Position numbers and translations under genes: made by a program
Assembly: GCA_947311845.1 (NCBI GenBank)
Contig: CAMZMU010000111.1
Location: 27,083,046 to 27,147,045 of the forward strand
Direction of reading: 5' to 3'
Length of the DNA: 64,000 nucleotides
Source of the DNA: Poa pratensis
Lineage: Eukaryota; Streptophyta; Magnoliopsida; Poales; Poaceae
Notes under the pieces: model-generated
What the model was told of the DNA's origin: nothing
The model's input: the letters and a program-made list of their open reading frames with translations, nothing else
Database searches by the model: none
Shown: positions 22,701 to 34,277 of the stretch, one piece after another
Numbering within the stretch: the stretch's first letter is position 1
How the letters are laid out: each line of letters starts with the position of its first letter

Positions 22701-25269
22701 AATCTGGTTACCCTTATGAATTGTAAGAGTAGTGAGGAAGAAAATGTGCCAAGCCTGCTTCATGACTCAATATAGATTGAGGTTTAGTTGCAGAATATTT
22801 TGTAGACGTGTTGATCCATGTCTGGATCATAACCGGTCTATTATCACTTGGATGCCAGGACGGCAGTCATTCCAGAAGGACAATGTTTACCCATTCTCCA
22901 GTACATATTATTTTGTGCTGCACTCTTCTTTTTGGCAGTATACAGTTATACACTAAGATCAACCTACTGTTTATGAAAAGATTAATAGCTGACGCTAAAT
23001 CTTGTGTAAAGTTGTGTATTACTTCCTCTGTTCGAAAATGTAAGCCTTTTAAGCTAGCTAGTTCAGCTTGGTAAAAAGGCTTATATTGTGGAACGGAGGG
23101 AGTACAATATATTATCAAATCTTGTACAAATGGAGATTCCAAGGTATGCTTTTGCCAAATACATAATTAGATATTTGTACATTACTCTGAGTTCATGAGT
23201 TCCGGAATCTTTTTTGTTCATGGGGGTACCTGAAACATTGTAAAATCCTCATTGGGACTTTATCTTGGAATTAAAATCATCTGCTTGGGTGCTGTTCAAA
23301 AGAAGAGATAGAACAGTTTTAATGTTTTACTTAATTGCAGTAAATTTAATAGGCCATATCTAATTTCATGGTAATGCTGTCATAATAGATATGCTGGAGA
23401 ACTTCTCACAAGAAAGTCTTTAATTCTGCAGACCTTACTTATGCGTTAATGTAAACGTCTTAAATATCATAAAGCGCAATAATATGAAGGATTGAACTCA
23501 ATGTTGGTTGTTTTTTTGTAGACCATCATGCGCATGATCACACCCATGATCCTGGTGTTTCTTCCGTAAGCATTGTTTGCGAAGGGGAGATGGATCTTGA
23601 AAAGGTCAGACTTAAAATTGCAACATGCAAATATATTTTTCTCAAGATGGCTAAGATGAATTTCTAGACATTTGTTTATGTCCCTGCACATGATGGGGTT
23701 ATGCATATTGGGACAAGCATTTTACATGCACTTCGTGCAGGCTGACATGTGGTTGGGGAACCTGCTGCTGGAACGCAGCGATGACATATACCGGATGAAG
23801 GGGATACTCTCTGTCAGTGGAATGCCACAACGCTTTGTCTTTCAGGTGTTTGCTACTCTAGCCTATAGTTTATGCAGTTCTATTCAGTCTCCTGTTCTGC
23901 CATTTAAGCTGGTGAATACAAATGATGATTTATTCTAGTGTCATGTTAAAGACATCTTATAAGATCAGTTTTTGGTAGGCAAGGCGTCTCTCTTTTATAA
24001 AGAAAGCAGCCTGTCTTTCCTTCCATGTTCTTATTTTCCATTTTAACATTTGAAAAAGCCATGGTGCTACAAAGTGGCTCTCTATTTTACCTGCTAGTTA
24101 TCGTACCAACATCCCTGCGATCAAGCATCGTTGCTTGATCTAAATAGCTCCTTTTGTTTTTCTATCAAGGCTTGTGTTCTTGATGCTAGAGTGTGAATGG
24201 ACAATTTTATGACCTGTCTGAAGAAATCCATGTCTAAGGAGCATATTGCTTGAGACAGGTCAAGGGACGCTGGGCATACACGAGATAGGCCAATTCCTGC
24301 AAGTTTGGCTCTCGATCGAGCACACTCAGCTCTCAGAGGACCCGGACCGGCTGATCTGGCTTTGGACTGCCAACGGCGTCTACACTGCCAACTCCTGCTA
24401 CCTCGCCACTTTCCATGGCTCCACGCTGTGCTTCTCCTGGAAGCTCATTTGGAAAACATGGGCGCCGCCACGTGTGAAGTTTTTCCACTGGCTTGCGAAC
24501 ATGGACAGGTGCTGGACCGCTGATCGACTTGCTCGTCGAGGCCTCCAACACCAGCCTCGCTGCCCGCTCTGTGATCAAGCCCCTGAGACGATGCACCATC
24601 TCCTTCTGGAGTGCCCCTTCACGAGGCAAACTTGGCACGAAATCCTTGCCTGGCTGAGGATGACGGTCGCTGCTCCGAACCAGGAACGCTCCCTCATGGA
24701 CTGGTGGATCCGGGCCAAGCAGGACACCCCCAAGCAGCTGCAAAAAGGTCTTGCCTCCATCACCCTCTTGACACCGTGGATGGTTTGGAAGCAACGCAAC
24801 GACTGCATTTTTGAAGGTGCCCAGCCCCTAGTCCATGTTTTGGTCGACAAGATCAAAGAAGAAGCTAAGCAGTGGGCAAGAGCCGGTGCGCATGGCCTGC
24901 GAGTCATCTTGCCGCCCACCTGGGATGTACATTGATTTCAATTCTAGCATAAACTTCACCTCCTAGGAGGACTGTAATGAACTCTATCTTTTCAATGAAT
25001 AAAGCGCAAAGACTCCTTTGCGTTTTCTCGAAAAAAAGGAGCATATTGCTGGTGTTCTGCTATCGTGGTGTTTAAACGCGGTGCATTCTGTATGACCTAA
25101 CTGCATCCCTGTTTCGCATCTGTAGGGAGTGCACGACATCTTCCAGGGATCTCCCGACAGAATGTGGGAACCAAACGAGCCACGCATCAACAAGATCGTG
25201 TTCATCGGCAGGCAACTCAAGCGCGAACAGCTGGAGACGGGCTTCAAGGATTGCCTACTGAAACAATGA
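19774..25269 (+). CDS. CobW/G3E-family GTPase (COG0523 metal chaperone-like), probably plastid-targeted
   Basis: Exons: 19774-20060, 20621-20686, 20879-21059, 21244-21439, 21561-21611, 21685-21776, 22551-22672, 23522-23604, 23741-23845, 25126-25269. All junctions are GT/AG and phases agree. The product is about 442 residues: an Ala/Ser/Arg-rich transit-like leader, a P-loop (GFLGSGKT, about 90-97), the family's CxCC metal motif (GCLCC, about 145-149), NKTD (243-246), a His/Asp/Glu-rich linker (about 300-345), and a CobW C-terminal domain. G3E proteins couple GTP hydrolysis to metal insertion, and the His-rich linker suggests zinc. Two frame breaks each equal one missing base. In exon 1 the ATG with a good context is out of frame with the P-loop. 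In exon 4 a base is missing near 21270-21275. An in-frame Met at 19998 would skip the leader. It may be a functional gene with sequence errors or a recent pseudogene. Confidence 0.85.
23022..23102. mobile_element. Stowaway-type (Tc1/mariner) MITE, 81 bp, in intron 7 of the CobW gene
   Basis: The termini are CTTCCTCTGTTC and its inverted counterpart GAACGGAGGGAG. It folds into a hairpin and is flanked by TA on both sides (23020-23021 and 23103-23104). It has the same length and family as the MITE at 31350-31430. Confidence 0.85.
24236..25050 (+). mobile_element. 5'-truncated LINE in the last intron of the CobW gene
   Basis: The insert 24251-25035 is flanked by a perfect 15-bp duplication AAGGAGCATATTGCT (24236-24250 and 25036-25050) and ends in an A run. 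It has an open frame to a stop at 24933-24935 encoding the reverse-transcriptase zinc-binding region typical of plant LINE C-termini (FFHWLANMDRCWTADRL … CPLCDQAPETMHHLLLECPF). The RT core and endonuclease are absent through 5' truncation. It shares the gene's orientation and leaves both splice sites of the 1.28-kb intron intact. Confidence 0.93.
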
Positions 25270-25709
25270 GCAAGAGATCCCAGAGCTTACGCGCACGGGA
25301 TGGATCTCCAGCTTCATGATTTTGAGCTTTGCGGCTGCAGAACTTATCCTCGGGAAGTCGAAACTGATATTTTTGGTCGAACTAGCATGAAATGTCCGAT
25401 GTATATATAGATTTGGGAAGAGTACCATCCTTGGAACCTTTGCCGTCGTGCCTTCATAGCTGTATACTGCACCTCGATGTAATGCACGCTGTCGCAACGT
25501 GACCTTCAGAGATTTATACTGTCCTGTGATTTGCTTCGTGTACAACCACTGTTATTATTACCCTTGTTGTACAATCTATTTTTTCTAGTCCGAAAGGTCT
25601 CTATTGTTTGCCCTTCATTAAAATTCAATTTTGAAAAATGCAATTATTCTGCTTAAAAGTTATTTTCCGGGCTCTGTTCTGATTCAAGATAATCTTTTTT
25701 TTTTGAGAA
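25270..25709 (+). other. 3' flank of the CobW gene
   Basis: This is the presumed 3' UTR and downstream sequence, with AT-rich stretches after about 25540. I saw no further coding exon. Confidence 0.5.
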
Positions 25710-25739
25710 CTAGGTAATATGCCCGTGCGTTGCAACGGG
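25710..25739 (-). mobile_element. Helitron 3' terminus on the minus strand
   Basis: Read on the minus strand: a hairpin with stem CCCGT/ACGGG (25735-25739 with 25722-25726), eight bases, then CTAG (25713-25710) followed by a flanking T. This is the Helitron 3' signature (subterminal hairpin, CTRR, insertion before T). The element therefore extends to the right. Its 5' TC end could not be located with confidence before the UMP1 gene. Confidence 0.7.
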
Positions 25740-26274
25740 TGACAAAAAATATGTGATACTGCGCGTGTATTGCCATGTCCCACCAAATACTCTAGTCATT
25801 TGTTAACAATTGGAAATCGGTTTCTACTTGCGAGTATACAAATATGACTACAAGCATCATTAAAAAAAACATCTATACTGAACAGAACATAAAGGAAGTC
25901 ATTTTTCTGGCCCAATTAACTCAAATTCAAAAAAGTGGCTGTCACTACCATGGATTAACATATATACGTCGGTGGAAATAAGTTTTTACTTGCCCGGTAT
26001 CACAAATATCACCACAATCCACAACAAGGTCTGGAAGGTGTGCTTCACGTAAAGTAAAAAAACAAAATGATACGGTCTCTGATAAAAATTTCCAAGTAAT
26101 AACCACATAACATATTCGAGCCTGATGCTAATACCTAGAGCGTAGAAGCTCGTGTAGTCCCTGCTTGACACCTTCTTACTTGGCCTGACTTGAGCTCAAA
26201 CGCGAATATACCAACAATTGCCCTCACAAAAACGAAATTTATGGAAGAGTTGTAGTTTGAACTTGCTCTCATTT

Positions 26275-26389
26275 TCAGTTCTGAGGAATGTCATAAGGTA
26301 CAGCTATGCGAAGCTGGTGGAGGCATCCCTTTAGACCTTCTTCACCATATTTGTCTTGAACTGCACGCTTTTCTGGATCACTTGGTACC
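26275..26389 (-). pseudogene. DnaJ (HSP40 type B) gene fragment
   Basis: On the minus strand an intron acceptor (TTTTGACAG) precedes an exon-like stretch reading SDPEKRAVQDKYGEEGLKG. This is the end of a J-domain and the linker of plant DNAJB-type chaperones. The next codons shift frame by a small deletion, then continue with the proline triplet typical of the family. Only this fragment is present: no HPD motif and no C-terminal substrate domain. It lies inside the presumed minus-strand Helitron and has the same orientation. Confidence 0.7.
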
Positions 26390-28199
26390 TGTCAAAATAA
26401 GACAAAGTTGCTGAGAGAAGAGCTAATTATATAAGAACTAATGAACTAATGATTTAAGACACAAAGGCACCTGGGAAGAACATGAACCACAATTTTGATG
26501 CATAACTAATAGGTTGTCCGTTAAAATGCAAAATTGAATTTAATGTGCTGATAGATTGTGGGTGGCAAGAAAATAAGAACAATAGAACTAATATGTCCTA
26601 GTAACAAAGGCTCCTAGTAAGTCACATGATCAACAACTTACATGTTTCTTCGGAAGTTAGGAAGACATCAGAAATATTATAAAGGCAAGCACACAAATAA
26701 TAAGCAATTGATGACGTCTTTACATGTTATGTACTGGACAGGAAGCAAGTCTTGATCAAGTAGAGAAAGCAACATATTACACAGTGGGCATGAAGCGATT
26801 TCTTTCTGAATTACTGAGATGATTCTCTCCAGTGTCGTTACACTGGAGCACCATAAACATATTTATTCTGGAAAAGTCAGAAGACTCCAATCCTGCAAGG
26901 CAAGATATGCTTAGAAGGTCTGGAGCTCATGTCCATGACGGATACCGTCTAGTTTTACTGAATTCGGTATATGTAATTTTTTATAAAACCTTGAAAACTC
27001 TATTTATCCCAATTGAGTATGATCAACACCAGTTAAAAAATATGGACCGGAAATAACTTCTGTGCATAAATATAAGAGCATCATCTACAGGGCTCAAATT
27101 GACAAAAAAGGCTAGAATCCTTTTTTAACTACATTGATTGATCCATGACATATACACAGTATCCAAATCTTGTAGACTCCACCTAATACGACCAAGTAAC
27201 ATCATTGTTCTGGATAGGATATTGCAGATAAATGATAGCCAATTTTCTGCAACAATTGGGAGTGATCAGACCAAGCCTATTGCTTAGTTGCGTGATGAAA
27301 TTAATGGCTGGGGAATAGACGATGCGCAAACCTTCTACATTTCTACAGTCGACAGCCTCACTCGCGACAATGGCCGCCCGATCTGCTTCAAACTGGCCTG
27401 AAGTACACCTATCCTCAGCTCCTGCATTCACTAAATGATGGGGAAAATATTATGTATTGCAGCGTGGTTACAAACTAAAATATGCTGAAGAGATTCAAAG
27501 GACTGAGAAGAAAGGGATCCGTGAGAGGCCAGATTGACTTCAGCCACTGTCGACTTCAGCTCCATTGCGTTCTTGTACTGCCCTTTCGATGTTATTTGTC
27601 TCTCTTCAAATACTGTTCTAAGTTGGCCATGTAATTCTTACATGAGAAAAAAACAAATAGCACACTATAAGAAATCCAAACTCTAAAAGTGCGCAAGATC
27701 ACAACCAGCTGAACATATCAGTCGACTCACCGTTCTACATGAGAAATGGCAGCATCCTGTTGTAGCTAAACAAGCTGGATGATGAACAAACATTGACCTC
27801 ATTGCTAGAATGCTACGCTATCCAGAAATGCAATAAAAAAATACAATCTACTCCTCTCAACATATATTTGTTCAAGTTAAAGGGTGAGCCAAGAATAGAC
27901 AATCTACTCCTCTCTAGATAACAAACATATAAATCCTCTAGTAGTAAGAAGAGTGTGGTCACTACATTCTTAATAATAAATAACCAAACTCAAAATAAAA
28001 AAGGCACTGCCAAATATTGCGAATGAATCTAAACAATAACATCACTTGTTGTTCTGAAATAGCATATCAACAATCACATCTAATGAACATAGGCACAAAT
28101 AATCGTAGCTTACGTATAGCATTGATTTGAGAAAAAGATTCACATGACTTCAGGGCTTCTTATGTAAATCCAAGAACATTTAAAGAAGTGGATATATCA
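26390..28199. other. Presumed Helitron interior, mostly unassigned
   Basis: AT-rich sequence with short exon-like islands on the minus strand near 27230-27431 and 27520-27620. Their products I do not recognise. They may be further captured gene pieces. There is no complete gene. Confidence 0.4.
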
Positions 28200-28500
28200 A
28201 TGCTATGTGGTTCATGATTTCGCTTCATGAATGGATTTACATATCCTCGTCATTTCCATTGTTGCCATTCTTCACTCAGATAGTGTGCCACTCAAGAGCT
28301 TCAAAGCGGATATTTACACTCTGTAAAAGCATTCTCCGTGTCTCCGTCAATGGAAATGTGGTTGTCATCAATGCCCAGCCAATAAAGCACTTCACTGGAG
28401 ATGAACTTCAACTCCAGGACCAGGCAAAGTTCTCAGGGTGACCCGGGCTGGAGCTTCCCCATTGCCTGAACTGCTTCAAGTCCTCGTCCTGCAGCAGCAT
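28200..28500 (-). pseudogene. Transketolase gene fragment with internal deletions
   Basis: On the minus strand, interrupted frames give [11 protein letters not shown] then PGHPENF, a shifted PGVEV, and after a deletion DDNHISIDGDTENAFTE, RFEALEWHTI and VKNGN. All are consecutive landmarks of the plant plastid transketolase N-terminal (thiamine diphosphate-binding) domain. The segment between PGVEV and DDNHIS is missing and several stops occur. No introns are evident, so it is a decayed cDNA-like or exon-derived piece. Confidence 0.75.
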
Positions 28501-29539
28501 AGGGGGCATTGGTTACACCAGGGTCAATGATGCCATAAGAGGTGACGTAAATAGCCATATTAAACCCCTTGCAGAATAAACATTAGTGATGAGTACAAGA
28601 TGGATCAAGACATAGCCTAGAGAAATTGCAAAATGAAAGTTTAACATACAAGAGGAACACACCTGCACAATACAAAAATGAATAATTTCACCTATCAGCC
28701 GGCCAGAACTCACATGGCCGGTGGCTCATCATGCTATCTCACTCTGCCTCAGCATGGTATCGCACTCTGCTTGTCAGCATTCTATCCGAATTTGTAACCC
28801 AGTAGCAGTAGGCATCAAGTAACAACACTAACTTCGCCTTTCCAGGAATGCATCATATATAATTTCACATAAAATGAAGGAATGAACTTGAACGTTCATG
28901 CAACAAATTAATCACCGTCTGTTTTTTTGCGCCTACCTTCCTTGCAGGCATTAACACAAACAGATACAGGGAAGACGCACCACTCTGCGCCACATCCAGC
29001 GGGAGATTTCAATCAATTGGCATGGAAACTATAGAGAGGGTGTGAGAGAGACACCAATCTGATGCAAGAGGACATTAAGTGGAGAGAAACATATTGCTGG
29101 AGAAGGGTTCTGGTGCCGACGGCGACCAGAACAGAAACTGCGTAACTCGCCTCCAACTCCTCCCCTCCCATCTCTGGCCCTCATCAACGAGCGCGATGGC
29201 TCCGCCCCTGCAATTCCGTGGGCGGTGATGTAGGGTTCGCCCGCGGACGACGGGAGGCAGACCACTTCCGGCTGGTGGCGAGCGTCGTGGTGCATCTGGT
29301 GGTTGGAGTAGAGAATGAGGAGGAGCTCATCTGCCCGTGGTGGCCGGCCAGATTGGGCTGACAGAGGCTGATGGGCCGGCCCGACGTTAGGAAAGCGAGT
29401 CGGACACGGCTGAAAGGCTTGAAGACGAGCCACGCCTCGCAAGCGATATATCAAGCCCAGCCCCGACCCTCTTTCTCTTTCTTCTTCGCAAAGAAAGAAC
29501 TCCCGAATAGAGAGAGAGAGAGAGAGCTCAGCAGCGACG
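28501..29539. other. Region upstream of the UMP1 gene
   Basis: This holds the right part of the fragment-bearing region and the UMP1 promoter. A (GA)n run at about 29508-29526 lies in the presumed 5' UTR. A long minus-strand open frame here is GC-driven and is not supported as a gene. Confidence 0.5.
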
Positions 29540-31982
29540 ATGGCGAACCCCAGCGGCACGATGACGAAGAAGGAGATCGGCGAGAGCCACGACGTGCTGC
29601 GCTTCGGCGTCAACGACAGTGTCAAGGGCGACCTCGCGCCGCCGCACCCGCTCCAGGCCACCATCCACTCGGTAACCGCCGCCTCCCGCCCCCTCCCGAT
29701 CTCCCCGTGTCCTCGAAACCCTAACGCCGCTTAATCCGTGTCGTTGACGCAGGAGGCCAAGTTCTGGGAGGACAAGAAGAAGTTCGGGACGGAGGCCATC
29801 TACGGATCCGCCTTCAACATCCGCAGGGATCTCGACGCCCAAATCCTCGCCAGGTACTCGCCGTTCTCTCGCTCGCCGCCCCTCCTTTCCCCCCTCCCGG
29901 AAAAAAATTAGGGCTCTGTTCTGATGTCGTTTGCGTGAGTTGGAGTCCCAGGAAGCTGATGTTGGCGTTGGATAATTTAGCCGTATCGTGTGTCTTGCTC
30001 GAGGTCTCCATGGGAATTTGGGGGTGAACTTAACCAGTGCTCTGAGCTCGAGATGTGTTGATATTTTTGTTGTCGGAAGTGATGTGCCAGCTTTCCCGTG
30101 TCCTGTGTTAGATAGATAGCCTGTGCGTACACTATTTTACTCAAGTTAGGTTTTATTCTTGCTGGAAGTAGGCATTAGGCAGCAATTGAGCTACTTGTGT
30201 GGATACCTGGCTTACCAATATGGGCCTGTTATCATGGGGTTTTGCATCAGATAGTTAAACAACATTTGTAAATAGTAAGATAGAATTTAATGATTTTAAT
30301 CTTTTTCTTTTACTGCAATTCCAGTGCTCTTATTTCCCTATGCATTTTATTGCTGATGGTTTGTTGTTTGTCATCAGCTCCGATTTTGGTAATAGTTAGT
30401 TTGTTTTCCTGCCACCATATAAACAAGATAAGTACTTGTTACCAGACACTACATTGGTTCTTTTGCTGCATGCTTCATTGTATCTAAAATAGTATCCTTT
30501 CTTATGTTAGTGAATTATTGCAATGCATTAGGTCTTCTGTTAATGTTCCATCGGATACTGTTAAAGACACGTGGTTAATTGTTCAAGAGTATGATCGAAC
30601 AAATGCAATGGTTGCTACAATAGGATGGTATTCAAGATAATGTTCATGTAGAAATACAATGTATAACTTGGAATGCCTGGATCAATAAGTACAAGAATGC
30701 AAAGAGCAAAGGGCGCAGCATAAGTGTGCACCTCTTATCTTGTTTCGACCTTTCTTTTGAATACCCTAAGCACTTGTCTCCAATTGGCTTTCTGGAAATT
30801 TAAATAGGTGATATGTGTTAATAATGCTTGTCTGGCGGCATTTTGTATTGACAGATTTTATTTTGAATACACTAAGCACTTGTCTCCAATTGGCTTTTTG
30901 GAAATTCGAATAGGTGATATCTGTTAAAAATGTTTGTCTGACAGTATTCTGTATTGACAGGTTCCAAAGGCCCCCAGGTACTGGGCCATCATCTATGCTA
31001 GGATTTGAGGCAATGACAGGTGCTTTGGATGATTTTGGATTTGAAGATTATCTTAACAGTAAGTATTGCTTTCCTTTTGTTCTCCATCAATCCTCTTGCT
31101 GTTTCACAATTTTGTGCAATAACTTTCTAGTATATGTACTGCCTGATCCGAGTTAGGGAGTACTGTTATCTCTGAACTCTCTTAACCTTTGTACCGGCAG
31201 TAGTTCTTTTGCTGATGGTCGAACGTACGTGAGCAAATCATCTGAGCTGACATGGCCCTTTAAGACAGAAGTTCTTGAAAAATCAAGTTTTATGAATATT
31301 TTAAAATGGCTGTGTTGCCCACGTACTTCCGTCTAGCTACTGCCAAGTACTACCTCTGTTCCATAATATATGCCTTTTTAGCTAGCAAGTTTAGCTAGGT
31401 AAAAAGGCTTATATTGTGAAACCGAGGGAGTAATACATAGTTTGTGCTGTAGGATATTATTCAGAGAGGTAACAATAATTGCATTATTATATGGTAACTA
31501 GTAGTACTTGAATAATTTTCTAAAGGAATCTATTTAACAACAAATATCAAAATTTTCACAAATTTGTCGCTCTAAATGATCCAAAGCTTGTGCCTGTTAG
31601 TTTAAGTAGCTCACTTTTGCCCCTGTTTATGTGGCAAGGCCTGCTTCTTGTCCATTAATTATCATTTGCGCTTACCATTTGAATCCTGCTTCGGTAACTT
31701 TGAACGCCAACTTTCTCGTTGCAAGCCAACTAACCCTTTTCTATGTCGTTAGAAATGTCTTTAGTTTTTTAGCTTTGTCAGTTTTCTTCTCCACTTTTGT
31801 CGTTGCAAGTTACAACTAACCCTTTTCTCTATTGCTAGAAACGCTTTGCGTTAATATTCTTCTTTCCTTGGCTATTTGCAGTGCCCCAAGACTCTGACAG
31901 CCTTCGTATTCCGGACATGCACCATGGGATGGAGGTTCGCCTTGGCCTGTCGAAGGGACCTGTCCACCCTAAGTTCATTTGA
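29540..31982 (+). CDS. UMP1: Proteasome maturation factor UMP1 (POMP homologue)
   Basis: Four exons: 29540-29671, 29753-29853, 30961-31058, 31882-31982. All have GT/AG junctions and consistent phases, giving an intact 143-residue protein, the normal size of plant UMP1. The conserved core is complete: DVLRFGVND near the N-terminus, HPLQATI, the ILARFQRPPG junction across exons 2-3, SSMLGFEAMTGALDDFGFEDYLN, and the C-terminal HHGMEVRLGLSKGPV. UMP1 is a short-lived chaperone that joins half-proteasomes and is degraded when the 20S core matures, in the cytosol and nucleus. The start is the first ATG after the GA-rich leader. Intron 3 carries a Stowaway MITE. A broken partial duplicate lies at 48430-51285. 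Confidence 0.95.
31350..31430. mobile_element. Stowaway-type MITE, 81 bp, in intron 3 of UMP1
   Basis: The ends are CTACCTCTGTTCC and GAAACCGAGGGAG, inverted, with TA at 31348-31349 and 31431-31432. It is absent from the corresponding place in the duplicated UMP1 copy (around 49230-49290), so it probably arrived after the duplication. Confidence 0.85.
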
Positions 31983-33357
31983 TTCTACCCATGTATGCGA
32001 CATGCTGTGCTCCTTGTTGAGCATTTATACCGGTTCACTAGACTGTATCATGGATTTGTGAAACGCGAGAACTGAGGGGTATTGCATCAGTTTGAATTTC
32101 TTAACATCGATTATAAAGTCATTCTGTTCAAAATTAGGACCTATGTTATGCTTGTTGATCATGTGCTTACGGAATGGACTGTTTTAATGAAATTGGCAGC
32201 TTTTAAAATACCGTCTAGGTCTCAGCTCTGTTTCATGTTGAGGTTTTTTTAGTCTGATAGTCTAAACAAGGCCCCATGGATCGTCCTAACTGGTTTATTT
32301 GCTTGTAATTTTATAGATCAAACCTGGAACCAAGTTTCTTTGGTTTTCTTTGCTTCACAAGGATTTATTTCATATTAATTGAACTGCTTCCTGTGAAGTC
32401 AATTCTTTCTTTTTTTGCGGGGTTCTGTGAAGTTAAATCGAAATTCTAGGATCCTGTAAAAAAGTAATTTGTATTAAATTCCAGGTAGTCAGTCAGTTTT
32501 TCATATTAAATATTGTGCCATCTGTGTTAATGCTCTTACAAGTTTTCTTGATCCAAAGGTTTTCTTGGTCCCCAGATGCCCTGTATGTAACACAATGTTT
32601 TGAGGAAGGTGAGTGTCTTTTCCTTTGCTGTTCTAGACTGAAAAAGTCGTGGTGTTCTCTGCTAACTGAACCGTAACGGTCCGAGCTAATGGACTGAGCA
32701 TCCAGTCTTGATCTCCTGCATGAGGTTCTTTCCCATGTTCTTTTCCTGGCAGATGATTTTCAGTTTATTCGTAACTGCCAGCTGCTGCTGGAGCCACTTC
32801 TAATGCAGGCAAAGCTCTTCGCACAAAAATTGAGGCCAGTTACCATTGTAGACAGACTGGTATTTGGTTCGTCCAGTGTTCGCTACAGATTGCCAAGTCA
32901 TGTGCCAGGCTATCTCTACAGCCTCCATGTCCTCTGAGTTACAAAATGTTCGCCGCATATGGAGTGGTGGGGGAGGAGCGCCTTCATAACTGATTCCCAC
33001 ACTTGGTGGCAAGGGTCAAACAGAAGGTTCTAGATGGACGCACATGAAGTAGAGGACTCCTTTCGGTGGGTGTGGGGCGAGAGATGGGGTATACTCAGCA
33101 CGCTCGTCTTAGGCAGCATTCTTCACACCGCAAAACGTTAACCCGTACGTCGAGACCGCATTTGAAGGTCCTGCGCCGAAAAATTGCCAGGCGAGGCCTT
33201 CTGCACCCTACGGCCCTTTATGTGGAAAGAGCTGGAGATCTTTAAGCATCTCTTGATCACTGCGTCGTGCCACAAGAGGCATGGCAGCCTGATCTTATAG
33301 AGAGAAAAAACTCATGTTCTTCCAGCATGACGATCATGTCTAGTAGAGCAACCTTAG
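31983..33357 (+). other. UMP1 3' flank and intergenic sequence
   Basis: There is no gene. Parts at about 32165-32260 and 32760-32800 recur in the duplicate block at 51085-51285, showing that the duplication included downstream DNA. 33060-33350 is unassigned. Confidence 0.5.
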
Positions 33358-33769
33358 TACTCCCTCCGTTCCTAATTATAAGTCGTTCCAACATTTGTTC
33401 CGACCAGGTGAAAACACCCAAAAGTCTATTTTACCCTCAACTGTTTCCTAAAATAACATCTCATGCCCTCCCGAAGTAGCGAACCGGTCATCAGCGAAGA
33501 AAACAGAATTCAAAATTTGAATCGCGATCCACGCCGTCGCCAGCTCCATCCTCGCCGATCCTCGCCCTCGCCAGCTCCCCAGGATCCGCGCCTGGGCTTG
33601 TTCCTCTCCTGGTCTCGCGCGCGTCCAGCTCTCCAGGATCACGCCCAGCGTCGTTTTCCTCGCCAGCTACTCTCCGCTGCTTCCTCCCGCCCCACCGGCC
33701 AGCGCCATCACCCAGCTAGGAGGAGTTGCTCGCTTGGGCAAGGAGCACCCAGGATCTGCAGGTGTCCCA

Positions 33770-33905
33770 GGCGCCCAGTTCGTCGGCAGTACCCGGCAGG
33801 CCCGGCCAGTTCGTCGGCAGCACCCGGCAGGCGCGCCAAGTTCGTCGGCAGCACCCGGCAGGTTCGTCGGCAGCACCCGGCAGGCACGGCCAGTTCGTCG
33901 GAAGC
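33770..33905 (+). repeat. Short tandem repeat array inside the MLE
   Basis: About five degenerate copies of a GTTCGTCGGCAGCACCCGGC unit, spaced about 20-33 bp apart. It generates repetitive open frames on both strands that I do not treat as genes. Confidence 0.8.
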
Positions 33906-34277
33906 ACCCAGAGCCATCACCACCGCAGGACCAGCGCCTCGACTCCAGGAGCAGCTGCTGCCTCGCCCAGCTTCTCCTCGCCGCCATGGACCAGTAGATC
34001 AGAGGCTGCTTCTCCTCTCCTTTCCTGCACCTGAAATCAATTGAGACGAGGATCAAATCACCTCCAGGCAGGATCAATTCATCGACCAGTAAAGGGGATC
34101 GAGCAGGAAGATCCTCACCTCCAGGCGCATCACCAGGCAGCAGCGCCCAGCGCTAGAAGCAGCAGCAGAACATCGCTGTCTGCGTTGTTCAGAAGAAGCA
34201 GCAGAAGATCTCGCCCAGGTCCTGGCCCTGCAAGTATAAGAACAATTCAATCATCTGAGTAGTCCCGACACAGCGCT

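Noticed and set aside
29029..29664. 211-codon minus-strand open frame over the UMP1 promoter and exon 1
   Set aside because: It is antisense to a well-supported exon and GC-driven. It has no family similarity.
33463..34077. Overlapping open frames on both strands at the MLE left end
   Set aside because: They are produced by short GC-rich tandem repeats, with no domain. The transposase gene starts later, at 34278.
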